DNA of 64,000 nt from Hemileia vastatrix (taxonomy: Eukaryota > Basidiomycota > Pucciniomycetes > Pucciniales > Zaghouaniaceae), in contig JASXTE010000009.1 in the NCBI GenBank assembly GCA_030280995.1, forward strand, positions 32,899,501 through 32,963,500, read 5' to 3'. The notes beneath the pieces are model-generated. The model saw only the letters and a program-made list of their open reading frames with translations, was not told the origin of the DNA and searched no databases. The position numbers were made by a program, and so were the translations under genes. How positions within the stretch are numbered: position 1 is the stretch's first letter; every line of letters begins with the position of its first letter. Shown here in pieces: positions 1 to 11,726 of the stretch.

Positions 1-1173
1 TGTATTTGTTAGTTTCAAAGAACAAAGAGAAATAGAAGCACAGAAGAGGATTCAGGGTCTGTGCTCTCAGATTTTGAAGCAGGATGTGCCGCACAATGGG
101 GAATTGTGTGTTATCAAATTAGGATTGCAAGCGCTGAAAAATATGGATTTTGATTTTCCAATAATTGTGTTTTACGCATTAAGGAAGGACTCAAGTGCAT
201 AGTATACTGCGCCGCAGCTAGTGTGGTAACTTACTGAAACAGTTAATGTAGGAGGTTAACTAGTTAAGTGAGTTTTCAGAACTATGAAATTAGTAATGAA
301 GTAAGGAGGCGGTGACTCATTCACAAAGCTACCTAAGAGTCAAGGTGACTAGGATCAGCATTAGAAGGAGTCAAAACTTGTAAGTAGCGCTGAAACAAAA
401 CAAAGGTACAGTCAGGAGCATGCATGTGGAGTATGAGTGAAACAAGTTAATACTAGTGTTAGTAAGCATAGGGTGTATTTAGGTGCTGTAGTTGTTACAA
501 GCGGTGTATGTAGTTTATTAATAGATTTTTTATTGTTTTACTAATGTGACACTAGAGTCAGTGCTGGAGATCCATTAGGGAACTGTGTCTTGAGCGCTGG
601 AAAAATATAAGAAGGAGGACTATTCAATAGGGATAAGGTGTCGCATCTAGTAAGAAAGTAAACATAACAATTGACAAGTAATTAGTTAGCATACCAGTAG
701 TTAATAATTGTGGAGTCAAGTATAAGAAATTAGATTTTCTGTGATCAATTGTTTGAGAATATATTAGAAATATTTCTGAGTCTTTTGTCATTTGTGCGTC
801 TGTGTGTGTGTATTTCATATAGTATAGTAAAAGAATGCAACATAGAGAGAATATATAGATTCAGTAGGATTGACTATTATTAGAGTTATTTTATTGCTAT
901 AATAAGGCATATTCAAAGAGAGTTCTTCAAGAGGGAGTAGCTGTGGATATTAGTGCTTTTTAAGAATAGTAATATCCAGATAGTAATACTTGTTTTTCCT
1001 GATCTTTTAAACTCATCTCTCAACTTATAAACTTTCTAATCAAATATTAGTGTTACACATTATTGTGCTGTCTTTAAAAATAAGAGTGGCAGGCGCTTCT
1101 TTTTATAAATTGAAAAGAAGAACCAACCCATCTCCCATTGTCTCTACTGCTTAGTACTTTAGAACTCTCTGCA
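1..1173 (+). repeat. 5' LTR of gypsy element A1 (left part outside the window)
   Basis: Bases 1-1173 are repeated, with a few percent differences and small indels, at 10535-11726. The shared block ends in CTCTCTGCA here and CTCTTTACA at the right copy, the usual CA end of an LTR. The right copy appears to start about 100 bp earlier, near 10430, so the first ~100 bp of this LTR should lie outside the window. It would drive plus-strand transcription of A1 gag-pol. The 64-codon minus-strand ORF inside it looks spurious. Confidence 0.85.
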
Positions 1174-1175
1174 AT

Positions 1176-1192
1176 TGGTGTCCAAACAGTGG
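1176..1192 (+). other. Probable primer binding site of A1
   Basis: TGGTGTCCAAACAGTGG begins three bases after the LTR end. A TGG start right after a 5' LTR fits pairing with the CCA tail of a tRNA that primes reverse transcription. The tRNA species was not identified. Placement rests on position and the TGG start only. Confidence 0.45.
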
Positions 1193-1419
1193 CCTAATTG
1201 TAAATAGTGCTTTGATTAGATTGTTTGATTTTCAGGGTTTCTTCAAGAGGACGTGATCTAGCCAGCGCTTCTGCAGAAGAATCCTAGGGTCTACAATGAG
1301 TGGATCAATAGCCGTTTTCAGAGGATAGTGTAGGGCTGTATCATGAATATAGTTGGCTTTAATTACCAAGTGTGTGTTTATTATTTTTGTGATCTCTGTT
1401 TCAATTTCATATTTTGGAA

Positions 1420-3257
1420 ATGGATCCTACTGCAACTACATCTAAGGGATGTCAGAAGAAGGATAAATCACCTAATTTTGTGGCATTGTTTCCACAGAAA
1501 GTAACCACAATAATTGGATTTAAAGATGAAAGTTTGCGTTTTGCAGGTATTAATACCATTAAGTTCTTACAAAGGTTTTAACAAGCAGCTGAAGTGCATG
1601 GAGCGACTGAGTATGATATGGTGCGTCAAGTGCTTTTCTTTGTCTCTAATGAGTGCAAAGTCAATTTAGTGGATTTAAAGGGTCATGAAGAGAATAATTG
1701 GTCAGCACTAAAAGAACAGATGCTCAAGAGTTGGTGGAATGTTACCAAGGAAACTAAGTATAAAATAAAGGATCTGGATGTCTTGGTAAAGAGGGTCAAA
1801 GCTAAAGGGGGTGTTTGAGACCCTAAGGAATTTAAAAGTTTTACAGAAGATTTTGATTGAATAGTAGAATATTTAGTCAGTAACAAAGATTTTAACAATG
1901 CTAATGTGTCTTTACTTTGGTTTGGTGAAGAGTTAGCACCAGAATTTGCAGACTGGGCAAAGAGTTGCTTGGATAACAAAGAAAGCTAGTCAAGAAGAGG
2001 GACGGTAATTATAAGTACCCTGAATTAGAAGAAGTAGAAACAGAAGTGGAAGCTGAAATGAAGCTGCATGGAGTTGAGCGTTGCGCAACTATATTTGCTT
2101 TGGATAACGAGGAGATGGACAAAGATGGGTCTGGTGTGAAATCGCCTCCTCAGATGTCCTCTCCTAATGTTAAAGTTTTTACTAAGGAGCCAAATTCAGT
2201 TATGGAGAGGATTGATGAGTTGGAGAAGAAAATAATTGAAGCAGAAAAGGCAAAAGAATTGTTTAGGCCCAAGAGTTATCCTCAACCAATGTGTTATGCT
2301 ACTATGGTATGTTACTATTCTAATAAGAAGGGACATACTAGGATGAGGTGTAATGCGCTTCAAAAGGATAAAAAGGAGAGTGTAGTTTACAAGGATGGAA
2401 CTATGCTTATATTGGAAGATGGAACTAAGCTTTTCAAAGACAAGTATTGAGGGATGTGAGCCATGGTCATAGATCATATTAATAAAAAGTCTATGGAGGG
2501 CAGGTTGAGCAAGGGAAAGGAGCCTGAAGCTAAAGAGAAAGATAAGCATGCAAAGTCAGTCAATTTTGCAGTTACTTGCGCAGTGTTGGATTTTAAAGTA
2601 ATAGAAGGAGTGGTTGCAGCGCCACTTACTGCAGCCCGTTTGGAGATGTTTTCAGCAAAGCACAAGAAAATGTCCCCACCTACAATTAGTAGGCCTAGAA
2701 GATCTGGTGCTAGGTATGCAAATACAGAGGATATGGAGGAAGTAGGGAATACTACTAGAGAGAATACACCTGCGCCTATCGAGGATGTTGAAATGGATGG
2801 TATGGAACCAGGTGGTTTTGGTGTGGATCATCAGGTAGAAGATCAATCAGCGATGATGGAGGAGTCAGAGGTAGTGCAGCAAAGAATGTTACCTGCTGAA
2901 GGAATGCCAGGAGAAAGGCACAATACTCCAAATATTTCACCTGGAAGAGCAAAGGCTGGTGCGAAGGGGACTCAACCTAAATGGAGGATGCAGCATCTGG
3001 TTCACTCTGATTTTCTTAAGGCAGCTGAGGATTTAGTTGTGCAATTTTTGAAGACTACAGTTTCTGTTCCATTAGGGGTGCTGACAGCAGTAGCACCAGA
3101 TGTAGCAAATGGAGTTGTGGATAAGTGCAGGAATCAAAGGGTTGCTAATTGCGCTGAGTTTTATTTTGGAGAGCAGTCATTTCAGCCAGTCATTGGATTA
3201 CCTAGGGCGCCACATTATGCAGGACCCTTAGGGAATTTAACATACTGTAAATGGTAA
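1420..3257 (+). pseudogene. Gag of gypsy element A1, decayed
   Basis: An ATG at 1420 opens a gag-like frame broken by TAA near 1580 and TGA at 1816 and about 1858. It shifts frame into 2046-2450 and again into 2463-3257. The middle part has a degenerate nucleic-acid-binding knuckle near 2305-2360 (CYYS, then GH, then C) followed by a charged linker ending KLFKDKY. The 2463-3257 part is acidic and Pro/Glu-rich and leads into the protease. Element A2 has the same order on the other strand, which supports reading the pieces as one gag and gag-pol linker. Several stops would be Arg CGA codons if one C-to-T change is undone. It can no longer make full Gag. Confidence 0.7.
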
Positions 3258-3642
3258 GCAAATTAGAGTGTTAGTGGATACAGGTTCACAAATCAATGTG
3301 GTGTCAGTAGATGATGCTGTGGAGTTAAGTCTTCCCGTTAAAGATGGTGAGGGTACTGTTGCAGGAATTAGTGTAGGTAGGTTGCCTGTTATAGGTGTAG
3401 CAGAGTATGCATGCACTAGAGTTGCGGGAGCGACAAGGGATATACATTTTTATGTTCCAATGGGTGAAGTTAAACCAGTTTTAGGCACGTCATTTTTAAT
3501 GGATTATTCTGCAACTATTGATTATTGTTTGAATAAGACTATTGGAATAAGGATTATGGGTGATGATGGTGTTCCAGTAACAGCAGACATAGTAGCGCCT
3601 AAGGATGGTGGCTGGGAAACCAAGTACTCTGGAGCTGCCTAA
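3253..3642 (+). pseudogene. Retroviral-type aspartic protease domain of A1
   Basis: The frame contains LVDTGSQINVVS, the catalytic D-T/S-G loop of retropepsins, and later VLGTSFLMDY, which matches the second conserved strand (compare VLGGPFLMDF in A2). The domain would cut the Gag-Pol polyprotein. The frame ends at TAA 3640 and the join to gag needs a frameshift, so the domain itself looks whole but is cut off from its neighbours. Confidence 0.75.
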
Positions 3643-4021
3643 TTAGAGAAAGAAAGAGAGTTTTATGAGGAAGTATCATATGATGAGATAGGGAAAACTC
3701 TAGGAAGGCGCCAGCATTTTCATTATGGACTGGCATTTTAGGTGTTACTATCTCCCAGGATGAGAGGAGCCCAGATAGTGACCAGTCAGTCCAACAAGAA
3801 GGGATACGTGAAGCGGTACTTCATAGGTCTCTTGGGAATACTACAGCAGAATTTATCATACCTAAGCTTTTTAATTTCTTTGATTATGGATTTTTTTATA
3901 CTTACATTAAAAAGAAAAGACATAAACTGGATTTAGTTGTAACCTGTAGTTATATTAGAAAGGGTTTATTTTAAGTAATGAAGGGAGCAGCAAGCACTGT
4001 TTAGTATCTAAGTATAAACCA

Positions 4022-5712
4022 GTGGCTGTCAAGGTTAAACCAGTAAATTTACCGATTCCAGATTTGAATCCTTCTTTGAAGAGGCCGGCACTGTCTAGGA
4101 ATCCTTATGATACTCCTTTAACGAAATTCCACCTGAATTTGCACCTACTAGTAAAATTAAAATGGAGAGGCTTCAGACGGTTAATTTTGGACCTGAGGAT
4201 TGGTTGTTGTTACATGTTATGGTTCCTAGAGAAAAGGCTATTGAGTTTTCTGAAGAGGAATGGGGTTTGTTGAAACACTCTTATGGTAAACCTTATATTG
4301 TTCCAGTTATACCTCATGTGCCATGGCAAAAGAAGGCTTTTCCAATACCAGCAACAATAAGAGAAGAGTATAGAGAATTAATTAGGGGAAGGTTAAGGTC
4401 TGGCTTGTATGAAAAGTCTATGTCTAGTTATTCAAGTCCAGTGTTTTGTGTTGTTGAACATAATGGTAAATTAAGGGTTGTTCATGATCTTAGGGAGATG
4501 AACAAGGTTATGGTAAAGGACACAGGAATGCAACCAATGCCAGAGGAGTTTGTGGATTCTTTTGTGGGAAGTGCATGTTATGGATTAGATGATATTATGG
4601 GAGGATACAATGAGCGCAAATTTGAAAAATCATCCAGACCCATGACGATGTTTGAAACCCCACTGGGGCACTTCAGGGTGACAAGGCTACCGCAAGGCGC
4701 AACAAATTCTGTGGCGGTATATCAAGCACAGATGATGTAGATATTTCAGGATGAAATTCCAGAAAATGTGGGATTTTTTATTTATTATGGCAGTATAAAA
4801 GGACCAGCAAGCGATCATGATGGGGAGGTGTTAGAGGAGAATCCTTATATTAGAATTTTTGTTTAGGAATATGCGATTACCCTGGAAAGAGTGCTATTCA
4901 GGATAGAGGAGGCAGTATTAACAATCTCTGGATCCAAGTTTGCTTTTTGTGTTCCAGCGCTAGATATAGTAGGACATGTTGTATGCAAGTAAGAGACAAT
5001 CATTGCGGAAAAGCAGAAGAATAAGGTGCTTACATGGCTGAGGCCAAGAAATACTATGGAAGTTAGAGTTTTTTTAGTCATTTGTACATATGTAAGAATG
5101 TTTATTTGATATTTTGCTTTGTTGTCTTCACCTTTAAGGAACTTAACGAAAAAAGATGTTGTATGGGATTGGACAGAGAAATGCAATGAGTCATTCGAGT
5201 TGTTGAAAAGGATTGTAGGAAAAGATATTCTTTTGAAGAGATTGGAGTATGGACCAGGTGCTGAGAAAATTACCCTAGAGGTGGATTCTAGTGTGTCTGC
5301 AGTGGGCGCAGTTTTGATGCAGGAGGATAAGGAAGGTAATGATAGACCTGTCATTTATGAATCTAAGAATTTTACTAGAGTAGAGTCTAGGTACTCTCAG
5401 TCTAAGCTGGAGTTATGCAAAGTAGCGAAGATTCTTACAAAGCTACAATGGATGCTTTGGGGGCAACATTTTGATTTGCAGGTTGATGCGCTATTGTTGG
5501 TGCAAATGATTAGTAGCCTGAGTTTACCAGATGCACCCATGAGGAGTTGGGTTGCCCAGATTAATTTGTTTTCTTTTGATTTAGTCCATAAGCCAGGAAG
5601 GTTGTTCACTATGCCAGATTCATTATCTAGAAGACCGTTGTGTGAAGAAGACTCGGAAGCCAAACAATTTGAAGAAGATAAGAGATGGGTAAAAGGGATA
5701 GATTGTTGTTAA
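4022..5712 (+). pseudogene. Reverse transcriptase and RNase H of A1, catalytically broken
   Basis: The RT part (4162-4740) carries SSYSSPVFCV, GKLRVVHD and RLPQGATNS, typical of Ty3/gypsy RT. The frame stops at TAG 4738, where A2 has Trp. The active-site segment near 4770-4795 reads FFIYYGSIKGP where A2 has IFIDDGGIKGP, so both catalytic Asp codons (GAT) have become Tyr (TAT). Further stops follow near 4863, 4990 and 5107. The RNase H part (5119-5712) keeps DSSVSAVGAVL, YESKNF and a C-terminal PDSLSRRP. The domain order matches A2. Confidence 0.85.
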
Positions 5713-6179
5713 GAAAGGTTTTGCAAGGTCAACTGCAATGATGATAAACTAGCAGGAAAGGTCGTCCGCGATGAAAATAAACTAGTAGCATGGAATGTCC
5801 ATAAATACATAAAACTAGGTGTTGATGACGCAAAGGATGTTTGTAGCAAAGGTAGTCTGCAACTGGATTTAGGGAAAGCTGAAGCTAATGTGGCGACAAG
5901 GAGTGCGCTAGGAAAGGCAGTGGAAGAGTCAGATGACAAAGATGATTCAAGGGGAAGTCAAGATAGTAGTACTCAGCCAGAAGGGGGGGTATTTTGAAGA
6001 TGATACATCTACAGATGAGGGAGTAAAGTCTTCAAGGTTATGTTTGGAAGGTAATAGTTGACCAGATTTTTGCAATAAAAAGGGCTGACGCAATATTAAG
6101 AAGTGTGCTAAAGGCTATTTTATTAAAGATGAGAAGTTATGGAAGAATCAAGCTACGTTCACTCAGTTAGTTATTCAAA

Positions 6180-7262
6180 CTAGGGAAAGAAGGAGAAGAT
6201 ACTGAGGGAGTTACATGAGAATTAAGGACATAGAGGTCAATACAAGAGGTATCACAAAGTTAGGGAAAGATTCTGGTGGCTCAATATGAAGAATGAAGTA
6301 TGAGATTTGGTTAAATCTTGTCCTGAATGTCAGCATAGGAGTTACAGAAAGCCAAGAGAGAAAGGTAGAGCAACAGGCAAAGATACTGTTTTTGGTAGGG
6401 TCAGTTTAGATGCAGTTCTTATAAAAGAAGGACACTTTAAATACTTGGTAGTAGCCAGGGATGATCTATCAGGATGGGTTGAAGCAGTGCCGTTGGTAAA
6501 TCTTAAGGTGAGTAATGTAGCTGAATTCTTGAAGAAAGAATGGATTTATAGGTATGGGGTAATGAAGATGGTGACCGTAGATGGTGGGGTGGAATTTTCT
6601 GGAGAATTCCAAGAGGTAGTCAAAGGCATTGGCGCAAATTTATGAGTTGCAACACCTTATTTTCCTGAAGCAGAGGGAATGGTAGAAAGTGGGCATCAAG
6701 TTATAAAGGATGCGCTAGTTAAATTATGTTGGAATAATGGGGCAAAGTTTAAGAGCTACTTGCCATTAGTTTTGTTTTCAGACAAGATTTCAGTTAAAAG
6801 GAAAACAAGGTTTTCACCGTATGAACTTATGTTTTGTCAAAGGGCAGTATTACCTATTGATCTGGAGGCTGGATCTTTTCTAGGATGTGACTGGGATCAA
6901 GTGCACTTGACTGAAGATTTAATTCTAGCAAGGGTAGCACAGCTTGAAAGGAATGACGAGTTTGTGGAGAAGGAATATGATAGAATGATGCATATCTGGG
7001 ACAAGTTGGTTAAATATTGGGATGAGCCTTTAGTGCATAGGTTAAGGAAGCCATTGAACCCAGGAGATTTGGTTTTGGTTTATAATAGAAGTTTAGAAAG
7101 CCAATGGGGGAAGATGTTTTCTGACAGATGGAACAGTCCTTATAGCATAAGAAAGCAGATAACTAGGGGGGTCTTACTTACTGGAGGAACTGGATTATAC
7201 TGAATGGAAGCGAGGTGTGGCTGCAGATCAGATCAAAAGATTCTACCCAAGGGGTGTTCCAG
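6180..7262 (+). pseudogene. Integrase of A1, decayed
   Basis: The region starts with a degenerate HHCC zinc domain (FWW, then SCPECQHRS). The catalytic core has SLDAV (first Asp), TVDGG (second Asp) and EGMVESGHQ (the Glu of D-D-E). In-frame TGA codons at about 6301 and 6643 interrupt it. A2 reads Arg at the second, so CGA-to-TGA is likely there. The end is frameshifted after 7140, and the tail AADQIKRFYPRG continues in another frame to about 7268. I see no chromodomain. Confidence 0.85.
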
Positions 7263-7981
7263 TGATATAAGATAACCTCTGGAATGAGGAAAAACTACCA
7301 GAATGACCTCTGGTAAGAGGCTAAACTGTTAATGTTCTTTATGTTTTTTTATGATATTTTATGTTACCTCTGGGAAGAGGTTTAACTAACAAGTTATTTT
7401 AAGCTTTGTTTTTCTAAGAGGACTCAGAGGAGGCTTTGAAACAGTTGTGTTGAATAGAGGGCGCTAACTGGAAGTTAGGTGGACTATAGCTGAACAGGCA
7501 ACTGGCATAAGCGCTCAGATGAGGGCGTAGAGGAAAATGGAATCTTATATTTTCATTTTTCAAGGAGACATGATGAGATAGGTAATTGGATTAAAGGAAA
7601 TGCATACCATGTAAACGCAAAAGACAATGGGAATTTAGCTAATGAGTTAACTAACTAGGAGTGGAATAATGACTTATAGATAGGGCGCTCTACAGTTTGA
7701 TTCTTATTTACATCATGTATTTCTGTATTGCAGTAAAGGTGGTAAAGTTTTATGATTTAAAGTTTATTTATGAATTTTTTATAGGATTTAAAGTTTTTTA
7801 AAGAAAGTAGAGGGAGCAAAGTTAGGCGCTCTAAATTTAGAAGACAAGTAGTATGGAAGACATGTGTAAAAGAATAGCGCCTTGTCTAAAATGATTATTT
7901 AAAGCCATAGAAAAAAAAAGAGATGAACACTATGTACAGGGATGATGGACAGAGAAGGCTCATATGGAGAACGCTAGTGGA
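7263..7981. other. Post-integrase spacer of A1 with CCTCTGG repeats
   Basis: No gene is evident. Between 7270 and 7440 a short motif recurs: ACCTCTGG, then AAGAGG, in at least three degenerate copies (near 7274, 7302 and 7368). The rest is unremarkable AT-rich DNA separating plus-strand pol from the minus-strand accessory genes. Confidence 0.5.
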
Positions 7982-8787
7982 CTATTCAGTATTGTGGTTA
8001 AAGCTATTAGTATATCCTTTCCAGTCTTCAGGTATGACAAAACGACAAGGATTGGTGGGGAAGCCAAGAATAGTTGATGAGCTGAATTTGTTCATTAGTT
8101 GACCTATCATTTCTATATGGGTGTAAAAAGCTTCAAGTTCAGCGTCAGAAAAAGCTGGTGCGTTGTAATAGGATAGAGACATAGAATCATATATAAGGCA
8201 AAGCCTGGAAAACATTCACATGGAATGAAAAAAGGGTAAAGGAATAGGAACCCATCCCAGGTAGATGGATTCATTGAAGCCTGAAAAAGAGTCAGCAGGT
8301 TAGGAAAGCGTAAGTATAATGAAGGGTACTTACTTTCTTATAAATTTTTTGGGCGCGCTGATGGCAAAGTAACAATAACCGTGTCAGGAGCAGCTGTAGT
8401 GGAGCCTGAGTGCATGAAAGCATTAGAGCTCAGAGTGGAAGAAGGTGCAGTGCTAGGATGGATAGATATTTCGCGCCTGGGAAAACTAGGAAGCAATTGT
8501 GATTCATAAGGAGTGTTATTATTGGTAGAAGAGTTAGGGCTAGTGGGACTAGTGGTTGTAACTATGGGGGTGCTACTGGTAGAGCTAGCTGGAAAGCGAA
8601 TATAGCCAGTTAGCTGAGGAGTATTTTGGTTTAGAGAGATATTGCAAGTTCTGTGGTATCTTAAGCAATTGTCACAGGCAGGTCTAGAGGAGGCGTACCC
8701 CCAAGGTCTAGAAAATGTACAATGAAAGTTGCAGCGTTTACAAAATGAGCATGCTTGATCTCTGGGAACTTTACCGTATTGAGTCAT
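7982..8787 (-). CDS. Antisense Zn2Cys6-like accessory gene of A1
   Basis: This gene runs opposite to gag-pol. The main exon starts with ATG at 8787 and gives 149 residues. Cys 13, 16, 23, 38, 41 and 48 follow C-x2-C-x6-C-x14-C-x2-C-x6-C, close to the fungal GAL4-type binuclear zinc cluster (middle loop usually shorter). A Ser/Thr/Pro-rich, probably disordered tail follows. TATAAATA lies at 8833-8826, about 40 nt upstream. Just after the stop a GTAAGT donor and, 53 nt later, a CTTTTTCAG acceptor lead toward 8215-7982, whose ORF encodes an acidic helix-like segment. Joining that exon needs a 1-nt frameshift, so either the gene ends at 8338 or it is slightly damaged. DNA binding is inferred from the motif alone. 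Confidence 0.65.
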
Positions 8788-9278
8788 AATATTTGGATGA
8801 AGGTAATTTAGGTTCTTAGATGGGCTATTTATAAGTTAATAATGGAATTATAGAGGAGACATCAGTTGTGCAATGTCTGACTTGAGTGCTGAATGGTTTC
8901 TAAGAAGGATGTGAAAGATTTTTGTCACAATGAAGGGCCCAAGGAAAGGCAAATCTGTTGCAGTCAAGGGAGAGTCATATATTGCAAAGATCTGAAGATT
9001 TCAAGAGAATGCATACATATATGACACAGGGGATGTATTTGCTGCTATAGGGAGTAGCACTGATCTCAAATTTATTTTGTGTTTATTGTTTCATCTTTCA
9101 TAGGTACTTAGTAGTATGGTGCGCTGTCAAGTTTGGAAGAAGGATGATTTTTTGGCAACTAATCTTGAAGTTGTAGGTCTCTCACAGGAAAGTCAAGATG
9201 AGCAAAGAAATTATTTTATTATTTTTTATTTTACAGGATATGTACAATTTAAAAGGAATATATACAAGGAATATTTTT

Positions 9279-10294
9279 TTAGTACTCTGCATCATCAAAG
9301 ATTGGGACGCAGAAGTCCCAGTTGTTAACAGCCTCTTGCATGTTTTGTTGCAAGGTGGTTATTAGCTGTTTGGGCTTATTATACTTGGTGCAAGTATAAA
9401 CCCGGACTGAATCAAGAAATTCATCAACAGCAGCTATCATATTGTTCATATGACGCATGGTTGCTACATATGGTACGCAGGCAACCTTCTCTGAGAATTC
9501 CCAGTTTTGAGCCATGGCGGGATCTTCCTCAGTGACGTTAGGAGAAATATCGGTTGGGCAATCATCCGGGTTGATAGGGTCGTAAACTGGCTGAAGGGCA
9601 GTCCAGTCGGGAGTTGGCGTACAAGGTGTACACTCTGGAATAGGTTCGGTATCCCAGACGGTATCTTCTTCCAAGGCTGGAATAAATAAAGGAATGTTAA
9701 GAGGCGGAGGTGTTTCAGCGTAAGGTGTGCCTGTTGCATTCTAAAAGAGGAAAGAGGTAGAAGAAGGAAAAGAAGACTTACTGTACTCTCCTCTGAAAAG
9801 AGAGATCTAGGGATAGAAGTGTCACTACTGGGTGTAGGTGCACAGTAACCAACCTTGACTCGTTTTTTTTCAGGAGGGGTTGAAGGAGTAGGTGCAGGGC
9901 CCTTGATGGTCATCTGACTCATCATATTTGTAGTAGAAACATTGTGGTCCAGGCGCAAAACAGTAGGTGACCACTGTAACTACACTTCTTTTTGCGTTTT
10001 TTATAGTAATTTCATGACTAGGAAAGAAAGGAATAGAATTTAGTAATAGGAAGAAAAGAAGGAAGAGAAGTAAAGAAAATTTACACTAAAGAAACCACTG
10101 CCAAGGCAAGCTTTTTAAACTTGGAAGGGAGTTATGCCATTCTCAATGCAGCAGGTGTATGTTGTCCCACCCATCAGTGTAGTTACTGGTGTTGTAGGTG
10201 GAGCAGCAGTGGGCTGTGTGTGCACAAACTGTTGGATTGCGTCCACAACTTTGGCAGTATTTTTAGTTTTAATGGAAGTTTTTCTAGTATTCAT
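9279..10294 (-). CDS. Antisense spliced accessory gene of A1, apparently intact
   Basis: A minus-strand gene between pol and the 3' LTR. The exon ending at 9782 joins the exon 9740-9279 across a 41-nt intron (GTAAGT to TTTTAG) in phase 0 with no stop. With an ATG at 9925 this gives about 201 residues. A longer model adds exon 10294-10121 through a 147-nt intron with a weak GTTTAA donor and TTACAG acceptor, also in phase 0, for about 275 residues. TATAAATA at 10396-10389 is about 100 nt before that ATG. The protein is Pro/Thr-rich at first and helix-like and acidic near the C-terminus, ending FDDAEY. It has a CTPC pair but no full zinc cluster. Function unknown. An open frame across two splice sites argues for recent selection. 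Confidence 0.6.
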
Positions 10295-10388
10295 TGAAGG
10301 ATATAAATAAGAAGGTAAAGATGATGATTGGTAGTGAATGAGGGAAGAAGTTGGAAGATGGAGGAAGAAAACGCTGCAAGACGCAGGG

Positions 10389-10396
10389 TATTTATA
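10389..10396 (-). promoter_or_regulatory. TATA box of the A1 antisense gene
   Basis: TATAAATA on the minus strand, about 100 nt upstream of the ATG at 10294 and about 34 nt inside the inferred 3' LTR border. The same layout is seen in elements B and A2. Confidence 0.5.
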
Positions 10397-10416
10397 GGCT
10401 CATAGGTACAGTCACA

Positions 10417-10429
10417 AGTAGAGGGAGGA
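10417..10429 (+). other. Polypurine tract of A1
   Basis: AAGTAGAGGGAGGA lies immediately before TGTGGTACGGG. A purine run abutting a TG dinucleotide is the expected primer for plus-strand synthesis at a 3' LTR. It is the reason for placing the LTR start at 10430. Confidence 0.5.
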
Positions 10430-11726
10430 TGTGGTACGGGCCCCGCAGGTAGCATGATTCTGGACCAATCAGCTTGCGTAGTCTAGGAAGAACAAAAGGA
10501 TTCATCGCGCAGTAGGTAGTGCTAAAATATAATATGTATTTGTAAGATTCAAAGAACAAAGGGAAATAGAAGCACAGAAGAGGATTCAGGGTCTGTGCGC
10601 TTGGATTTTGAAGCGGGATGCGCCACACAATGAGGAATTGTGTGTTATCAATTTAGGATTGCAAGTGCTGAACAATATGGATTTTTATTTTCCAATAATT
10701 GTGTTTTACACATTAAGGAAGGAATAATGGCTTAAGGAAGGACTCAAGTGCATAGTATACTTCACTGTAGCTAGTGTGGTAACTTACTGAAACAGGTAAT
10801 GTAGGATGTTAACTAGTTAAGTGAGTTGTCAGAACTATGAAATTAGTAATGAAGTAAGGAGAGTGGGGACTCAATCACAAAGCTACCCAAGAGTCAAGGC
10901 AAAAAGGATAAGCATTAGAAGGATTCAAGCTTGGAAGTAGCACTGTAACAAAACAAAGGTACAGTCAGGAGTGCGCATGTGGAGTATGAGTGAAGCAAGT
11001 TAATACTAGTGTTAGTAAGCATAGGGTGTATTTAGGTGCTGTAGTTGTTAAAAGCGGTGTATTTAGTTTATTAATAGATTTTTTATTGTTTTACTAATGT
11101 GGCACTAGAGTCAGTGCTGGAGATCCATTAGGGAACTGTGTCTTGACCGCTGGAAAAATATAAGAAGGAGGACTATTCAATAGGGATAAGGTGTCGCATC
11201 TAGTAAGAAAGTAAACATAACAATTGTCAAGTAATTAGTTAGCATACCAGTAGTTAATAATTGTGGAGTCAAGTATAAGAAATTAGATTTTCTGTGATAA
11301 ATTGTTTGAGAATATATTAGAGAAATTTCTGAGTCTTTTGTCATTTATGCCTCTGTGTGTGTGTATTTCATATAGTATAGTAAAAGAACGCAACATAGAG
11401 AGAATATATAGATTCAGTAGGATTGACTATTATTAGAGTTATTTTATTGCTATAATAAGGCATATTCAAAGAGAGTGCTTCAAGAGGGAGTAGCTGTGGA
11501 TATTAGTGCTTTTTAAGAATAGAAATATCCAGATAGTAATACTTGTTTTTCCTGATCTTTTAAACTCATCTCTCAACTTATAAACTTTCTAATAAAATAT
11601 TAGTGTTACACATTATTGAACTGTCTTTAAAAATAAAAGTGGAAGGCGCTTCTTTTTAAAAATTGAAAAGTAGAACCAACCCATCTTGCATTGTGTCTGC
11701 TTCTTAGTACTTTAGAACTCTTTACA
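10430..11726 (+). repeat. 3' LTR of gypsy element A1
   Basis: 10535-11726 repeats window bases 1-1173. The start at 10430 is inferred from the polypurine tract and TG. The end at 11726 is where similarity to the left LTR stops and Tnp2-like coding sequence begins. The differences between the two LTRs make A1 look older than elements B and C. The left flank is outside the window, so the target duplication cannot be checked. Confidence 0.8.
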
